A DNA stretch of 64,000 nt from positions 1 through 64,000 of the forward strand of contig JAXMAZ010000015.1 of the NCBI GenBank assembly GCA_046350115.1. The letters run 5' to 3'. Position numbers and translations under genes: made by a program. The notes below the pieces were generated by a model, which saw only the letters and a program-made list of their open reading frames with translations, was not told where the DNA came from and made no database searches. The number at the start of each line of letters is the position of its first letter. Positions within the stretch are counted from its first letter, which is position 1. Shown piece after piece: positions 43,277 to 50,763 of this stretch. This DNA comes from JAXMAZ01 sp046350115. GTDB lineage: Bacteria; Planctomycetota; Planctomycetia; Gemmatales; Gemmataceae.

Positions 43277-43603
43277 ATGTCCACAAGAAACGAGCGACTC
43301 CGGCAATACGTATCGAGTCTCGTCCGACGGATGCCCCCCGACTTGGTGGCACAGCTTGCTCAGTTGGAGCAGTATGGGCAGTTGGACACGGTACTTGAGC
43401 GATTTTTCGCCCGGTTAGAGGCAACCCGTCTTTCGGCCGCAACAGCAGCCGCGATGTTTCGTGCTGAGGTCAGCCCGGCTCTGAGAGAAACTACGACCGC
43501 CCTCAAGTTGGGCGGCCGATCTTACCCCGAAGTTGTTGAGCAGGTAGCCGCGAATGTCGTCCGAGTCACCGCCCAGCGACAGCCCCCCGCCGCCTGCACC
43601 TGA
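43277..43603 (+). CDS. Small helical protein of unknown function
   Basis: A 108-residue protein with an AGGAGG ribosome-binding site. It is rich in helices (LRQYVSSLVRRMPPDLVAQLAQLEQYGQLDTVLERFFARLEATRLSA within the first half), ends polar, and has no cysteine motif or membrane helix. Composition and codon choice are visibly less GC-rich than in recQ. It overlaps the next gene by 50 bases, implying joint expression. No family recognised; it may belong with its membrane partner as a small acquired cassette. Confidence 0.65.
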   Translation: MSTRNERLRQYVSSLVRRMPPDLVAQLAQLEQYGQLDTVLERFFARLEATRLSAATAAAMFRAEVSPALRETTTALKLGGRSYPEVVEQVAANVVRVTAQRQPPAACT

Positions 43604-44030
43604 CCGCTCCCCGGCGTCTCGACCACCCGAATCGTCGGCAGTGTCGGTCGAGGCCGGGCTGATGCGGTTCTTCTCGTCCCGCCGTGGGTCCGGGGAGCCA
43701 TCCCTCGACCGGGCTGTCGGCCGTCACCTCAAGTCTGAGCATCTGACTCAGCTGTTCGAGTTGTTGAAGCTACGGGAACAGAACATCCACAAGGAAGTGA
43801 CGGACCGGCTTCACTCGCAGCCGAAGCTCATCCTCTGGTCTGTTATCGCCGTCTTGGTATTCACTTTCCTCTTCGGCTGGATCGCGCTTTATTTTGGCAA
43901 GTCCGAAATCATCCTGCCGGTGGTGACGGGGATTGGCGGTCTGGTGAGCGGCGGCCTCGCGGGTTTCGGCTACGGCAGCCTCCAAGCGAACAAGGACAAG
44001 AAGCGGTCGCAGGAATCCCCGCTACCGTAA
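43554..44030 (+). CDS. Two-helix membrane protein of unknown function
   Basis: A 158-residue protein. A Ser/Pro-rich disordered start (MSSESPPSDSPPPPAPDRSP) precedes a charged helical region (HLKSEHLTQLFELLKLREQNIHKEVTDRL). Two membrane helices follow (LILWSVIAVLVFTFLFGWIALYF and IILPVVTGIGGLVSGGLAGFGYG), and a basic tail ends it. Both termini should be cytoplasmic. It starts inside the 43277 gene. An IS630-type element is inserted 14 bases after its stop. Confidence 0.68.
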   Translation: MSSESPPSDSPPPPAPDRSPASRPPESSAVSVEAGLMRFFSSRRGSGEPSLDRAVGRHLKSEHLTQLFELLKLREQNIHKEVTDRLHSQPKLILWSVIAVLVFTFLFGWIALYFGKSEIILPVVTGIGGLVSGGLAGFGYGSLQANKDKKRSQESPLP

Positions 44031-44042
44031 CGATCTCGGACG

Positions 44043-44987
44043 CTAGAGCGGTTTGCAGTTGGTTGTAGCGTCGTACCCGGCGTGCCGGAAGTAGTTCCGG
44101 CACTCGTCGGCGGAGAAGGCGTCGAGTGATCGGCCGAGGAGCGCCCACAGCCCGTCGATGGCGCGCTCCTCCGCTGCCTGCAGCATCGCCTTCAGCTTGC
44201 TGAACGCGTTCTCGATCGGGTTCAGGTCGGGTGAGTAGGCGGGCAGGAACCGCACCTCCGCCCCGACCGCCGCCACCGCCGCCCGCGCCTCCGCCCGCCT
44301 GTGGCAGGCCAGGTTGTCCCACACCACCACGTCCCCCGCCCGCAGGGTGGGCACCAGCACCTGCCGCACGTAGGCGACGAAGTGGTCGCCGGTCATGGCC
44401 CCGTCGATCACCATCGGGGCGGTCAGCCGGTCGCTCCGCAGGGCGGCCACGAAGGTGGTCGTCTTCCAGTGCGAGTGGGGGCCGGGCACACCACCCGCTC
44501 GCCCCTCCGCCCGCGGGCCATCCGCCGGCTCATGGCCGTGCTCGCCCACGTCTCGTCCACGAACACCAGCCGCTCCGGGTCGAGGGCGGTCTGGGCGGTC
44601 CGCCAGGCGGCGCGGGCGGCGGCTACGTCCAGGCGGTCCTGCTCGGCCGCGCGGACCGACTTTTTTGAGCGTCAGCCCGAGCCGGGCGATGGCCCGCCAG
44701 AGGGTGGCCAGGCTGACCGCCAGGTCGAGCCGGGCCTTCAACTCGGCCAGGGTGGCGTCCGGGTCGGCGGCGATGGCCTGCCGGATGCGGTCCCCGTCGG
44801 CCGCCAGTGCTTGCCGCCGGTGCCCCCGCCGCCGCGGGCTCGTCTCCCCGCCGTCCCGGTGCCGCTGGCGGACCCGCCGCACCCACGACGCGCTCACCCC
44901 GAACCGCTCGGCCACCGCCGGCGGCGACTGCCCACCCTGAACCGCCGCCAGCACCCGCGACCGCAAGTCCGCCGAGTACGCCCGCAT
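44043..44987 (-). CDS. IS630-family transposase, two compensating frame breaks
   Basis: Reads as 314 residues from ATG 44987: an N-terminal HTH (YSADLRSRVLAAVQGGQSPPAVAERFGVSASWVRRV), the IS630 linker, then a DDE catalytic domain (APMVIDGAMTGDHFVAYVRQVL, VVWDNLACHR, FLPAYSPDLNPIENAFSKLK). Between LTLKK (near 44660) and HSHWKTTTF (near 44475) the frame encodes arginine/glycine-rich nonsense. The expected sequence (AALDPERLVFVDETWAS-like, holding the first catalytic Asp) is present in the +1 frame. The breaks fall in an A6 run and a C5 run. The TAG stop is completed by the TA target duplication and a flanking C. Whether active transposase is made is doubtful. Confidence 0.8.
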   Translation of the reverse strand: MRAYSADLRSRVLAAVQGGQSPPAVAERFGVSASWVRRVRQRHRDGGETSPRRRGHRRQALAADGDRIRQAIAADPDATLAELKARLDLAVSLATLWRAIARLGLTLKKVGPRGRAGPPGRSRRPRRLADRPDRPRPGAAGVRGRDVGEHGHEPADGPRAEGRAGGVPGPHSHWKTTTFVAALRSDRLTAPMVIDGAMTGDHFVAYVRQVLVPTLRAGDVVVWDNLACHRRAEARAAVAAVGAEVRFLPAYSPDLNPIENAFSKLKAMLQAAEERAIDGLWALLGRSLDAFSADECRNYFRHAGYDATTNCKPL

Positions 44988-45062
44988 GGCCAACCCTCCG
45001 GGATTGGCTCCGTCATACCCGATCCGCCCCGACCGCGCTACAACCAACTGCAAACCGCTCTA
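44044..45062. mobile_element. Complete IS630/Tc1-mariner-type insertion sequence
   Basis: Perfect 25-base terminal inverted repeats (44046-44070 and 45036-45060; sequence begins GAGCGGTTTGCAGTTGG) are bordered by TA on both sides (44044-44045 and 45061-45062), the target duplication expected for IS630. Total about 1.02 kb. It lies between a plus-strand membrane-protein gene and the 3' end of the fused PLD gene, 5 bases from the latter's stop. Both inverted repeats are intact, so loss of activity would come only from the transposase indels. Confidence 0.92.
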
Positions 45063-45067
45063 ACCAC

Positions 45068-46876
45068 TCAGTCCAGCCGCTCCCACAGCGACTCGAAGTG
45101 CCGGGCGAACGCGGCCACCAGCGGCGGGTCGGCGGTGTCGACCAGGTTCTCCTCGTTCTGCTCGGCCGCCCCGCGGGTCCAGTTGTAGCTGCCGTTCAGC
45201 AGCCGCACGCCGTCGAACAGGGCGAACTTGTGGTGCATGTGGAACACCGTCCGGTCCACCTTCACCGGCACCCCGGCGGCACTGATCCGCTCGATGTCGC
45301 TGCCGGCGTCGAACGCCTTCTCGTTGTCAGTGATGACCCGCACCCGCACCTTCCGCCGGTGGGCGTCCAGCAGGGCGCGGGTGATCCGGTCGTCGGTGAT
45401 GGTGAACACGCAGACGTCGGCCGACCGCTTGGCGGACGCGAACCGGTGGGCGATCTGGGCCAGGCACGCCTCGCCGGGGCTGAAGAACGCCGCCGACCCG
45501 GCCGCCTGGGGGGCCGCCGCCTGGACCGGGTTGAGGACTTTCAGCGCCTCTTCGAGCCAGGTGAGCACCTTGCGGGCGGCCTCGTCGGTGGCCGCCTGCC
45601 GGGCCACTTCGAACGCCCGCTTGCGGGCCGCGCCGCGATCGGCGTCGCTGTCCAGATGGGCGTGCGCCCAGCCGGTGAGGGTTTGCTTCTCGCTGCCGGA
45701 CAGGGTGTGGTCGGCGAGCGACTGGCGGAGGAGGGCGTCGAGTTCGTTCATGCGGCGGATTATGGGCATCCGCGAGGCGGCGATCAAGGCGAGCGGGGGC
45801 GTCAGCCCCCTGATTTTCTTGGCAGCCCTGCGGCGGTAGCAACGGGGGGCTGACGCCCCCGCTCGCCTTGACTTCTCCCGCCGGATCGCCCAGTCGGTGA
45901 GCTGTTCCAGGATCAGCCGGCACTCGGACTTCGGCAGCCCATCCAGCGCCTGCCGGGCGGTGCGGGCGAACTCCTCGGCCCGCCGCCGGGCGTAGGCCAC
46001 CGACCCGGCCCGCTGGAGAACCACCGCCACGTCCGCCCGTCGGGCCGACCGCACCAGCTCCCGCAGCCCGTCCGCTTCCGCAGTCGGCAGGGTGTTGAGG
46101 GCGTGAATCAGTGGCAGGGTAAGCTTCTGCTGCTCCAGGTCGGTGCCGAGGGTTTTGCCGGCGGTCGTCTCGTCCCCGGTCAGGTCGAGCAGGTCGTCGG
46201 CCACCTGGAAGGCGATGCCGAGGTTCCGCCCATACACCGCCAACCGGTCGGCGGTCGCGTCCGACGCCCCGGCGTACAGCGCCCCGAGCCGGCCGCACAC
46301 CTCGGTCAGCGCCGCCGTCTTGCCGTCCACGATGGCGAAGTAGTCGGCTTCGGTCAGGTGCAGGTTGCCCCGCTCGCAGACTTGCCGCAGCTCGCCGGCG
46401 CACACCCGGTTGGTCGCCTCACCGATCAGTTGGCAGGCCCGGCCGTCCACCGTGCTGGTCAGGTGGAAGGCGTGGGTGAACAGCATGTCCCCGAGCAGGA
46501 TGCTGACCTTGTTCCCCCACTCGGCGTTCACCGTGCGGACGTGCCGGCGGGTGTTCGCCTCGTCCAGCACGTCGTCGTGGACCAGGGTGGCGGTGTGGAT
46601 CATCTCCACCGCCGCGGCCAGGGTGTGGTGGGCCGGGGCGACCCCGCCGCACGCCTTGGCCGTCAGCAGCAGCAGGGCCGGGCGGAGCCGCTTGCCGCGG
46701 TAGTGCTTGAGGTGGGCGACGAGCGGGCCGAACGGCCCCTCGTAGGGGGCGAGCGTCGCCTGGAACACCCGGTCGGCCGCCTCGATGTCCGCGACCACCG
46801 GGCCGAACGGCAGCCCGCCGGCCGGGCGGGGGGCGTGGCCGTTCAGTTTCGGCTCGGCGGTGAGGAGCGGGTTCAT
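45068..46876 (-). CDS. Polyprenyl diphosphate synthase joined in frame to a phospholipase D-like nuclease domain
   Basis: A 602-residue frame. Residues 1-335 are an all-trans polyprenyl synthase: KRLRPALLLLTAKA, first aspartate-rich motif LVHDDVLDEANTRR, GDMLFTHAF, QVADDLLDLTGDE (second motif). It would elongate isoprenoid chains, for example for a quinone side chain. A palindrome (45785-45870) then replaces the expected stop and is translated as a basic linker. From M at 45751 onward comes an independent-looking protein of 227 residues with one HKD motif, HHKFALFDGVRLLNGSYNWTRGA, of the PLD6/Nuc type. The second half may also be translated alone from ATG 45751. The fusion looks accidental. 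Confidence 0.85.
   Translation of the reverse strand: MNPLLTAEPKLNGHAPRPAGGLPFGPVVADIEAADRVFQATLAPYEGPFGPLVAHLKHYRGKRLRPALLLLTAKACGGVAPAHHTLAAAVEMIHTATLVHDDVLDEANTRRHVRTVNAEWGNKVSILLGDMLFTHAFHLTSTVDGRACQLIGEATNRVCAGELRQVCERGNLHLTEADYFAIVDGKTAALTEVCGRLGALYAGASDATADRLAVYGRNLGIAFQVADDLLDLTGDETTAGKTLGTDLEQQKLTLPLIHALNTLPTAEADGLRELVRSARRADVAVVLQRAGSVAYARRRAEEFARTARQALDGLPKSECRLILEQLTDWAIRREKSRRAGASAPRCYRRRAAKKIRGLTPPLALIAASRMPIIRRMNELDALLRQSLADHTLSGSEKQTLTGWAHAHLDSDADRGAARKRAFEVARQAATDEAARKVLTWLEEALKVLNPVQAAAPQAAGSAAFFSPGEACLAQIAHRFASAKRSADVCVFTITDDRITRALLDAHRRKVRVRVITDNEKAFDAGSDIERISAAGVPVKVDRTVFHMHHKFALFDGVRLLNGSYNWTRGAAEQNEENLVDTADPPLVAAFARHFESLWERLD
45785..45870. repeat. Palindromic element, GAGCGGGGGCGTCAGCCCCC family, inside a fused ORF
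   Basis: CAAGGCGAGCGGGGGCGTCAG mirrors CTGACGCCCCCGCTCGCCTTG, 21 bases each, with a less ordered centre. Same family as 12418 and 54649. It is open in the frame that joins the polyprenyl synthase and PLD regions. Confidence 0.88.
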
Positions 46877-46972
46877 GACGGCTCCCGTCGGGCGGTCCGG
46901 GCGGTGAACCCGAACAGTTTAGGAACGCCCCGGCGGTTCGTCGTCGGCCCGGCGGAAGTCGGTTCGGCGGTT

Positions 46973-47103
46973 TGGTCCCTCCCCCTTGTGGGGGAGGGTT
47001 AGGGTGGGGGTCGGGACCGCCTGCCACTCCGGGCCGCGGGGTGGAGTAGGAGCCGTGCCCCCCCACCCCTAACCCTCCCCCGCAAGGGGAGGGGACCAAA
47101 CCG
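46973..47103. repeat. Nested palindrome built from two CCCTCCCCC...GGGGGAGGG units
   Basis: TTTGGTCCCTCCCCCTTGTG then GGGGAGGGTTAGGGTGGGGG on the left; CCCCCCACCCCTAACCCTCC then CCCGCAAGGGGAGGGGACCAAA on the right. Each unit is itself a hairpin and the two are inverted with respect to each other. It fills most of the 233-base gap between the polyprenyl synthase and moaC. A half-unit is at 6130. Confidence 0.85.
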
Positions 47104-47109
47104 GAATCG

Positions 47110-47589
47110 CTACCCGTCGGTTCGGCGGAAGTCGCCCGACTTGCCGCCCGCCTTGGCCTCCAGCCGGACCCGCTCGATCACCATCCCGCGGTCCACGGCC
47201 TTGGCCATGTCGTACACCGTCAGGGCCGCCACGCTAACCGCAGTCAAGGCCTCCATTTCAACACCCGTCCGGCCGAAAACCCGGGCGGTGGCGGTGATCT
47301 GAACGGACGTGTCGTCCGGGAAGGCGAAGTCCAGGGTGACGGCGGTGAGCGGCAGCGGGTGGCAGAGCGGGATCAGGTCGCTGGTCTTTTTCGCCGCCAT
47401 GATGCCGGCCAGCCGGGCGACTTCGATCACGTCCCCCTTGGCCAGCTTGCGGTCGCGGACCAGGGCGAGCGTTGATGGAAGCATCCGGACGACGGCGGAC
47501 GCGGCGGCCGTGCGGTGGGTGTCCGGCTTGTCACCGACGTCTACCATGCGGGAGGCGCCGGACTCGTCGAAGTGGGAGAGCGGGGACAT
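47110..47589 (-). CDS. moaC: Cyclic pyranopterin monophosphate synthase
   Basis: A 159-residue protein. Motifs: LSHFDESGASRMVDVGDKPDTHRTA, KGDVIEVARLAGIMAAKKTSDLIPLCHPLPLTAV, ARVFGRTGVEMEALTAVSVAALTVYDMAKAVDR. The lysines of KKTSDLIP and DMAKAVDR correspond to the catalytic set. It converts the cyclic GTP product of MoaA into cyclic pyranopterin monophosphate for molybdenum cofactor. No other moa gene is in the window. The PIN module lies immediately upstream on the same strand. Confidence 0.96.
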   Translation of the reverse strand: MSPLSHFDESGASRMVDVGDKPDTHRTAAASAVVRMLPSTLALVRDRKLAKGDVIEVARLAGIMAAKKTSDLIPLCHPLPLTAVTLDFAFPDDTSVQITATARVFGRTGVEMEALTAVSVAALTVYDMAKAVDRGMVIERVRLEAKAGGKSGDFRRTDG

Positions 47590-47598
47590 GGGGGGTGT

Positions 47599-48009
47599 TC
47601 ACCACACGACAGAGAGTCCAGGAACGCTTAACGCGCGAGTTTTGCGGTCAGCGGACACGAGTGGCACGCCGAACGCGAGGGCCGTGGCTGCGATGATCCG
47701 GTCCGGCATATCCGGCAAGGTTGCACGCGGGATGCGGTCGAGGGCGCGAGCCACCTCCGCCGAGGCGGGCAGGATGTCGAACGGGATCGCCGGGTCGGAG
47801 AGGGCGGTCCACAAGCCCGGCAGAATCGGGGCGGCAAGCCGGCCCTTCTCCGCCAGGTAGGTCACTTCGATCGGGGTGATTGCGGACACCAGAACCCGCC
47901 GGCCGGCGGCCTGCGCGGCCTGGAGTGCCTGCAGCCCTGGGGCTGACAGCCTGGCAGGCTCGAACAGTGCCCAGATGGCGGCGTGTGTGTCGGCGAGTGC
48001 GTCGGTCAC
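47599..48009 (-). CDS. PIN-domain toxin (VapC-like)
   Basis: A 136-residue protein from GTG 48009, overlapping the upstream TGA in a GTGA junction. It shows ALADTHAAIWALF (first Asp with His, the PhoH/VapC subgroup form), SAITPIEVTYLAEKG (Glu), LPDMPDRIIAATALAFGVPLVSADRKTRA (central Asp and terminal SADxK). It is a member of the PIN subgroup with DTHxxIW starts. Expected to be a Mg-dependent RNase. Confidence 0.92.
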   Translation of the reverse strand: MTDALADTHAAIWALFEPARLSAPGLQALQAAQAAGRRVLVSAITPIEVTYLAEKGRLAAPILPGLWTALSDPAIPFDILPASAEVARALDRIPRATLPDMPDRIIAATALAFGVPLVSADRKTRALSVPGLSVVW

Positions 48010-48257
48010 GGAGCCGGATCCGGGAAGGCCCGCGGGAAGGCGGCCCACGTCTCGTACCGGGCGCCTGCGAACTCGTCCAGGGTCGGGGTGTGCACCCCGA
48101 GATGGGCGAACAGCCCGACGACACCCGCCCCGTGGGGCGGGTGGGCTTCCCGACGGGCCTGGTTCACCCGCTCCACGACCTCCCGCACGACCGGCTCGGG
48201 CAGCCCGGTCAGGTCCAGGGTTCGCGGGAGCGGTGCGGTGGCCATGTCCGGGTCCAT
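48006..48257 (-). CDS. Putative antitoxin of the third PIN module
   Basis: An 83-residue protein (ATG 48257; ATG 48245 also possible). It has RTLDLTGLPEPVVREVVERVNQARREA, an amphipathic helix like those of Phd- or DUF-type antitoxins, then a polar tail (VHTPTLDEFAGARYETWAAFP). The GTGA overlap with the PIN gene supports the role. No DNA-binding domain is clear. Confidence 0.72.
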   Translation of the reverse strand: MDPDMATAPLPRTLDLTGLPEPVVREVVERVNQARREAHPPHGAGVVGLFAHLGVHTPTLDEFAGARYETWAAFPRAFPDPAP

Positions 48258-48309
48258 GACGTCAACCTAACACACCTGCGTTAGTCACACCAGCCGGGGG
48301 GACCGCGCC

Positions 48310-49137
48310 TCAGTGCGGCGTCGCCGGCAACATTCTCGCCGCCGGGCGGCCGGCCGGCGGGGGCAGCTCCTCGGCCCCGCGGGGCAGGTCCGGCGGCGGC
48401 AGCGGCACCCCTTGCGGCGGGATCGTCGTCGTCCCGGTCGGCAGTGCGGCGGGGCCGGTCCCAGGCAGCGGCCGCACGGTCACGTCCCGGTCGGCCTCGT
48501 ACCCCTGGCCGTCGAGCGTCACGAACCGGACGGCGATCCGCACCCGGTCGGTGCAAGGCGCTTTGTCCCATTGCAGCGGGACGAAGTAGCCCGAACTGAG
48601 CAGCCCGCTCCGCCAGGTGCGTCGCAACTGGTCCGGGCCGACCTCCCACTTGCCGATCGGCGTCTTGATCCCCTGCGTCGTCACCTCGTAGGCCAGCACG
48701 GTCAGCTTGGCCGGCACCTTGACCGCCGTCCCGTCGTCGTCCCGGGGGATGACCACCGCCATGAACGACTCGTCCCCCGGCCGGCCGTCGTCGTCCACCC
48801 CGCCGGTTCCGCGGCCGAGTTCGATCTGCCGGACCGGCAGCGTCGGGGCGTCGGTGCCGGGGTGGAAGACGGGGCCGCCGGTCCAGGCGCCCGGCGGGGG
48901 CGGGGCGGACCGCTGGTACAAATCCGAGAGCTGCTTGAGCCGGTCCCGCTCGGCCCGGGTTTCGATCAACTCCCGCTCCCGGGTCCGCAGCTCGGCCTCG
49001 AGGGCGTCCGCCCGGGCGTCCGGCTTGCCCAGCCCGCGGCAGCCGGCCAGGGCCAGGACGCAAAGCGGCCCCACCCACCGCCGCACGAGGCGGCGGCCGG
49101 CGGGGCCGTCCGGGGGGTGCCGGTCGTCGGGGTGCAT
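48310..49137 (-). CDS. Lipoprotein with coiled-coil segment, unknown function
   Basis: A 275-residue protein. The lipobox LALAGC near residue 33 (VGPLCVLALAGCRG) marks lipid attachment. ALEAELRTRERELIETRAERDRLKQL forms a coiled coil of about 35 residues. The remainder is a beta-rich domain (ESFMAVVIPRDDDGTAVKVPAKLTVLAYEVT, TDRVRIAVRFVTLDGQGYEADRDVTVRPLP) and a Pro-rich tail. Such lipoproteins are frequent in Gemmata-like genomes. It lies between the PIN module and clpP. Confidence 0.8.
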   Translation of the reverse strand: MHPDDRHPPDGPAGRRLVRRWVGPLCVLALAGCRGLGKPDARADALEAELRTRERELIETRAERDRLKQLSDLYQRSAPPPPGAWTGGPVFHPGTDAPTLPVRQIELGRGTGGVDDDGRPGDESFMAVVIPRDDDGTAVKVPAKLTVLAYEVTTQGIKTPIGKWEVGPDQLRRTWRSGLLSSGYFVPLQWDKAPCTDRVRIAVRFVTLDGQGYEADRDVTVRPLPGTGPAALPTGTTTIPPQGVPLPPPDLPRGAEELPPPAGRPAARMLPATPH

Positions 49138-49183
49138 CCTGCCTTTGCCCTGCCGCGGCCGGGGTCGCCCCCGCGGCTAAACG

Positions 49184-49795
49184 TTATTCCGCCCCGCCCT
49201 TGGTCAGCCCGGACGGGATCTTGTCCAGCACCGCGTCGATCAGCCCGTAATCGCGGGCCTCGGCCGCGGTCATGAAGTTGTCCCGGTCGGTGTCCTTCTC
49301 GATCTGGTCCAGCGTCTTGCCGGTGTGCCGGACCAGGATGCCGTTCAGGGACTTCTTCAGCTTCCGGATGTTCTTCACGTGGATGTCGATGTCGGTCGCG
49401 GTCCCCTCGTACCCGCCGAGCGGCTGGTGGATCATGATCTCGGCGTTCGGCAGGGCGTGCCGCTTGCCCTGGGCGCCGGCGGTCAACAGGACCGCCCCCA
49501 TGCTGGCCGCCAGGCCGACGCAGTACGTCGCCACCGGGCAGCTGATGAACTGCATGGTGTCGTAGATCGCCAGCCCGGCGGACACGCTCCCGCCGGGGCT
49601 GTTGATGTACATGTGGATGTCGGCTTTCGAGTCCTGCGAGTGCAGCAGGAGCAGTTGGGCGACGATGGCGTTGGCCATCTCGTCCCGGACCACCCCTTGC
49701 AGGAAGATGATCCGGTCTTTCAGGAGCCGGCTGTAGATGTCGTAAACCCGCTCCTCGCGGCCGGAGCTTTCGATCACGTAAGGGATGGCGGCCAT
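49184..49795 (-). CDS. clpP: ATP-dependent Clp protease proteolytic subunit (paralogue 1)
   Basis: A 203-residue protein. Catalytic triad: Ser in CVGLAASMGAVLL, His in AEIMIHQPLGG, Asp in EKDTDRDNFM. Ring contacts and the handle helix (HVKNIRKLKKSLNGILVRHTGKTLDQIE) are present. N-terminal YDIYSRLLKDRIIFLQGVV is standard. It degrades proteins delivered by ClpX or ClpC. The tail GLTKGGAE is short. It follows a second clpP and tig on the same strand, with no clpX behind it in the window. Confidence 0.96.
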   Translation of the reverse strand: MAAIPYVIESSGREERVYDIYSRLLKDRIIFLQGVVRDEMANAIVAQLLLLHSQDSKADIHMYINSPGGSVSAGLAIYDTMQFISCPVATYCVGLAASMGAVLLTAGAQGKRHALPNAEIMIHQPLGGYEGTATDIDIHVKNIRKLKKSLNGILVRHTGKTLDQIEKDTDRDNFMTAAEARDYGLIDAVLDKIPSGLTKGGAE

Positions 49796-49843
49796 GTGGG
49801 TCGTCCGGGTTGGAGTGTTTGAGCGGTGTTTTGGCTTGGGGTT

Positions 49844-49902
49844 GGTGGGGCAGGGCGGGGTGGGAGGGCAGTCGGGCAGGCAGAACGGCCTGCCCCACCG
49901 GA
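49844..49902. repeat. Diverged palindrome, GGTGGGGCAGG family
   Basis: GGTGGGGCAGG on the left and CCTGCCCCACC on the right, around GGCAGGCAGAACGGCCTGCC. It sits between the two clpP genes. Related to 17450 and 55833. Confidence 0.65.
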
Positions 49903-49930
49903 CAGCGCGACCGGTGTTTGGACCGGGTGA

Positions 49931-50596
49931 CTACTTCTTCAGCAATTCGCCGGCGACCGGTTTGGCCAGCACGTCGTCCACCAGCCCGAACGCCTTGGCC
50001 TCGTCGGCCCCGAAGTACCGGTCCCGGTCCGTCTCCTTAGCGATCACGTCCAGCGGCTGGCCGGTGTGCCGGGCCAGGATGTGGTTCAGCCGGTCCCGCT
50101 CCTTGAGGATCTCGGTCGCCTGGATCTCGATGTCCGACACCTGCCCGCCGACCTGGCCGTAGGGCTGGTGGCACATGATCTTGGAGTTCGGCAGGGCGTA
50201 CTGCTTGCCCTTGGTGCCGGCCGCCAGGAGCACGGCCGCCCCGCTGGCCGCCAGGCCCATGCAGTAGGTGTTCACGTTGCACTCGAGGAACTGCATCATG
50301 TCGTAGATGGCGAGCGTCGCCGACACGCTGCCGCCGGGGCAGTTGATGTACATGTGGATGTCACTGGTCTTGTTCTCGGTGACCAGGAACAGCATCTTCT
50401 GGATGAGCAGGTTGGCCAGGTAGTCGGTGATCCGCGGGTCGCCGCCGGTCTCCGGGCTGCTGCCCAGGAAGATGATCCGGTTCTCGAGCAGCAGGTCGCC
50501 CAGGGTCATGGTCCGCTGGCGGGCGTACTCGCGGTACCGCTGGAGCACCGGCTGGATCGGGCCGGCCATCGCCAGGGGGTCTGTCGGCAGGTTCAT
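49931..50596 (-). CDS. clpP: ATP-dependent Clp protease proteolytic subunit (paralogue 2)
   Basis: A 221-residue protein. Catalytic Ser in CMGLAASGAAVLL, His in SKIMCHQPYGQ, Asp in AKETDRDRYFG. It differs from paralogue 1 by a longer N-terminus (MNLPTDPLAMAGPIQPVLQRYREYARQRTM), an insertion ENRIIFLGSSPETGGDP, and GA instead of MG after the serine. Two ClpP types in one organism can form mixed double rings. It lies downstream of tig with a 167-base gap containing a palindrome, then clpP paralogue 1. Confidence 0.95.
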   Translation of the reverse strand: MNLPTDPLAMAGPIQPVLQRYREYARQRTMTLGDLLLENRIIFLGSSPETGGDPRITDYLANLLIQKMLFLVTENKTSDIHMYINCPGGSVSATLAIYDMMQFLECNVNTYCMGLAASGAAVLLAAGTKGKQYALPNSKIMCHQPYGQVGGQVSDIEIQATEILKERDRLNHILARHTGQPLDVIAKETDRDRYFGADEAKAFGLVDDVLAKPVAGELLKK

Positions 50597-50635
50597 GGGG
50601 GAAACGCCTTTCGTGCGGGTGGCGAGCGTCCGGGG

Positions 50636-50690
50636 GTAGCGGTCCGGCCTCCGGCCGGACCCGGGCCGCCGGTGGCGGCCCCGCTCTGCG
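50636..50690. repeat. Palindromic element, GTAGCGGTCCGGCCTCCGG family
   Basis: GTAGCGGTCCGGCCTCCGGCC and GGACCCGGGCCGCCGGTGGC are followed by GGCCCCGCT. Almost identical over about 50 bases to 53472-53523. A second small hairpin, CGGGGGGCC GAC GCCCCCCG, follows near 50715-50735. Together they fill the tig-clpP gap. Confidence 0.8.
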
Positions 50691-50763
50691 CGATCGTTAT
50701 GCCGGGAACGGAAACGGGGGGCCGACGCCCCCCGCCCGCGTCACCTCTACTTTATGCGGCCGG

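Noticed and set aside
44655..44670. Programmed frameshift in the IS630 transposase
   Set aside because: The A6G site would need a +1 or -2 shift and a second unprogrammed shift near 44480; homopolymer errors explain both more simply. Kept as an open question in the findings.
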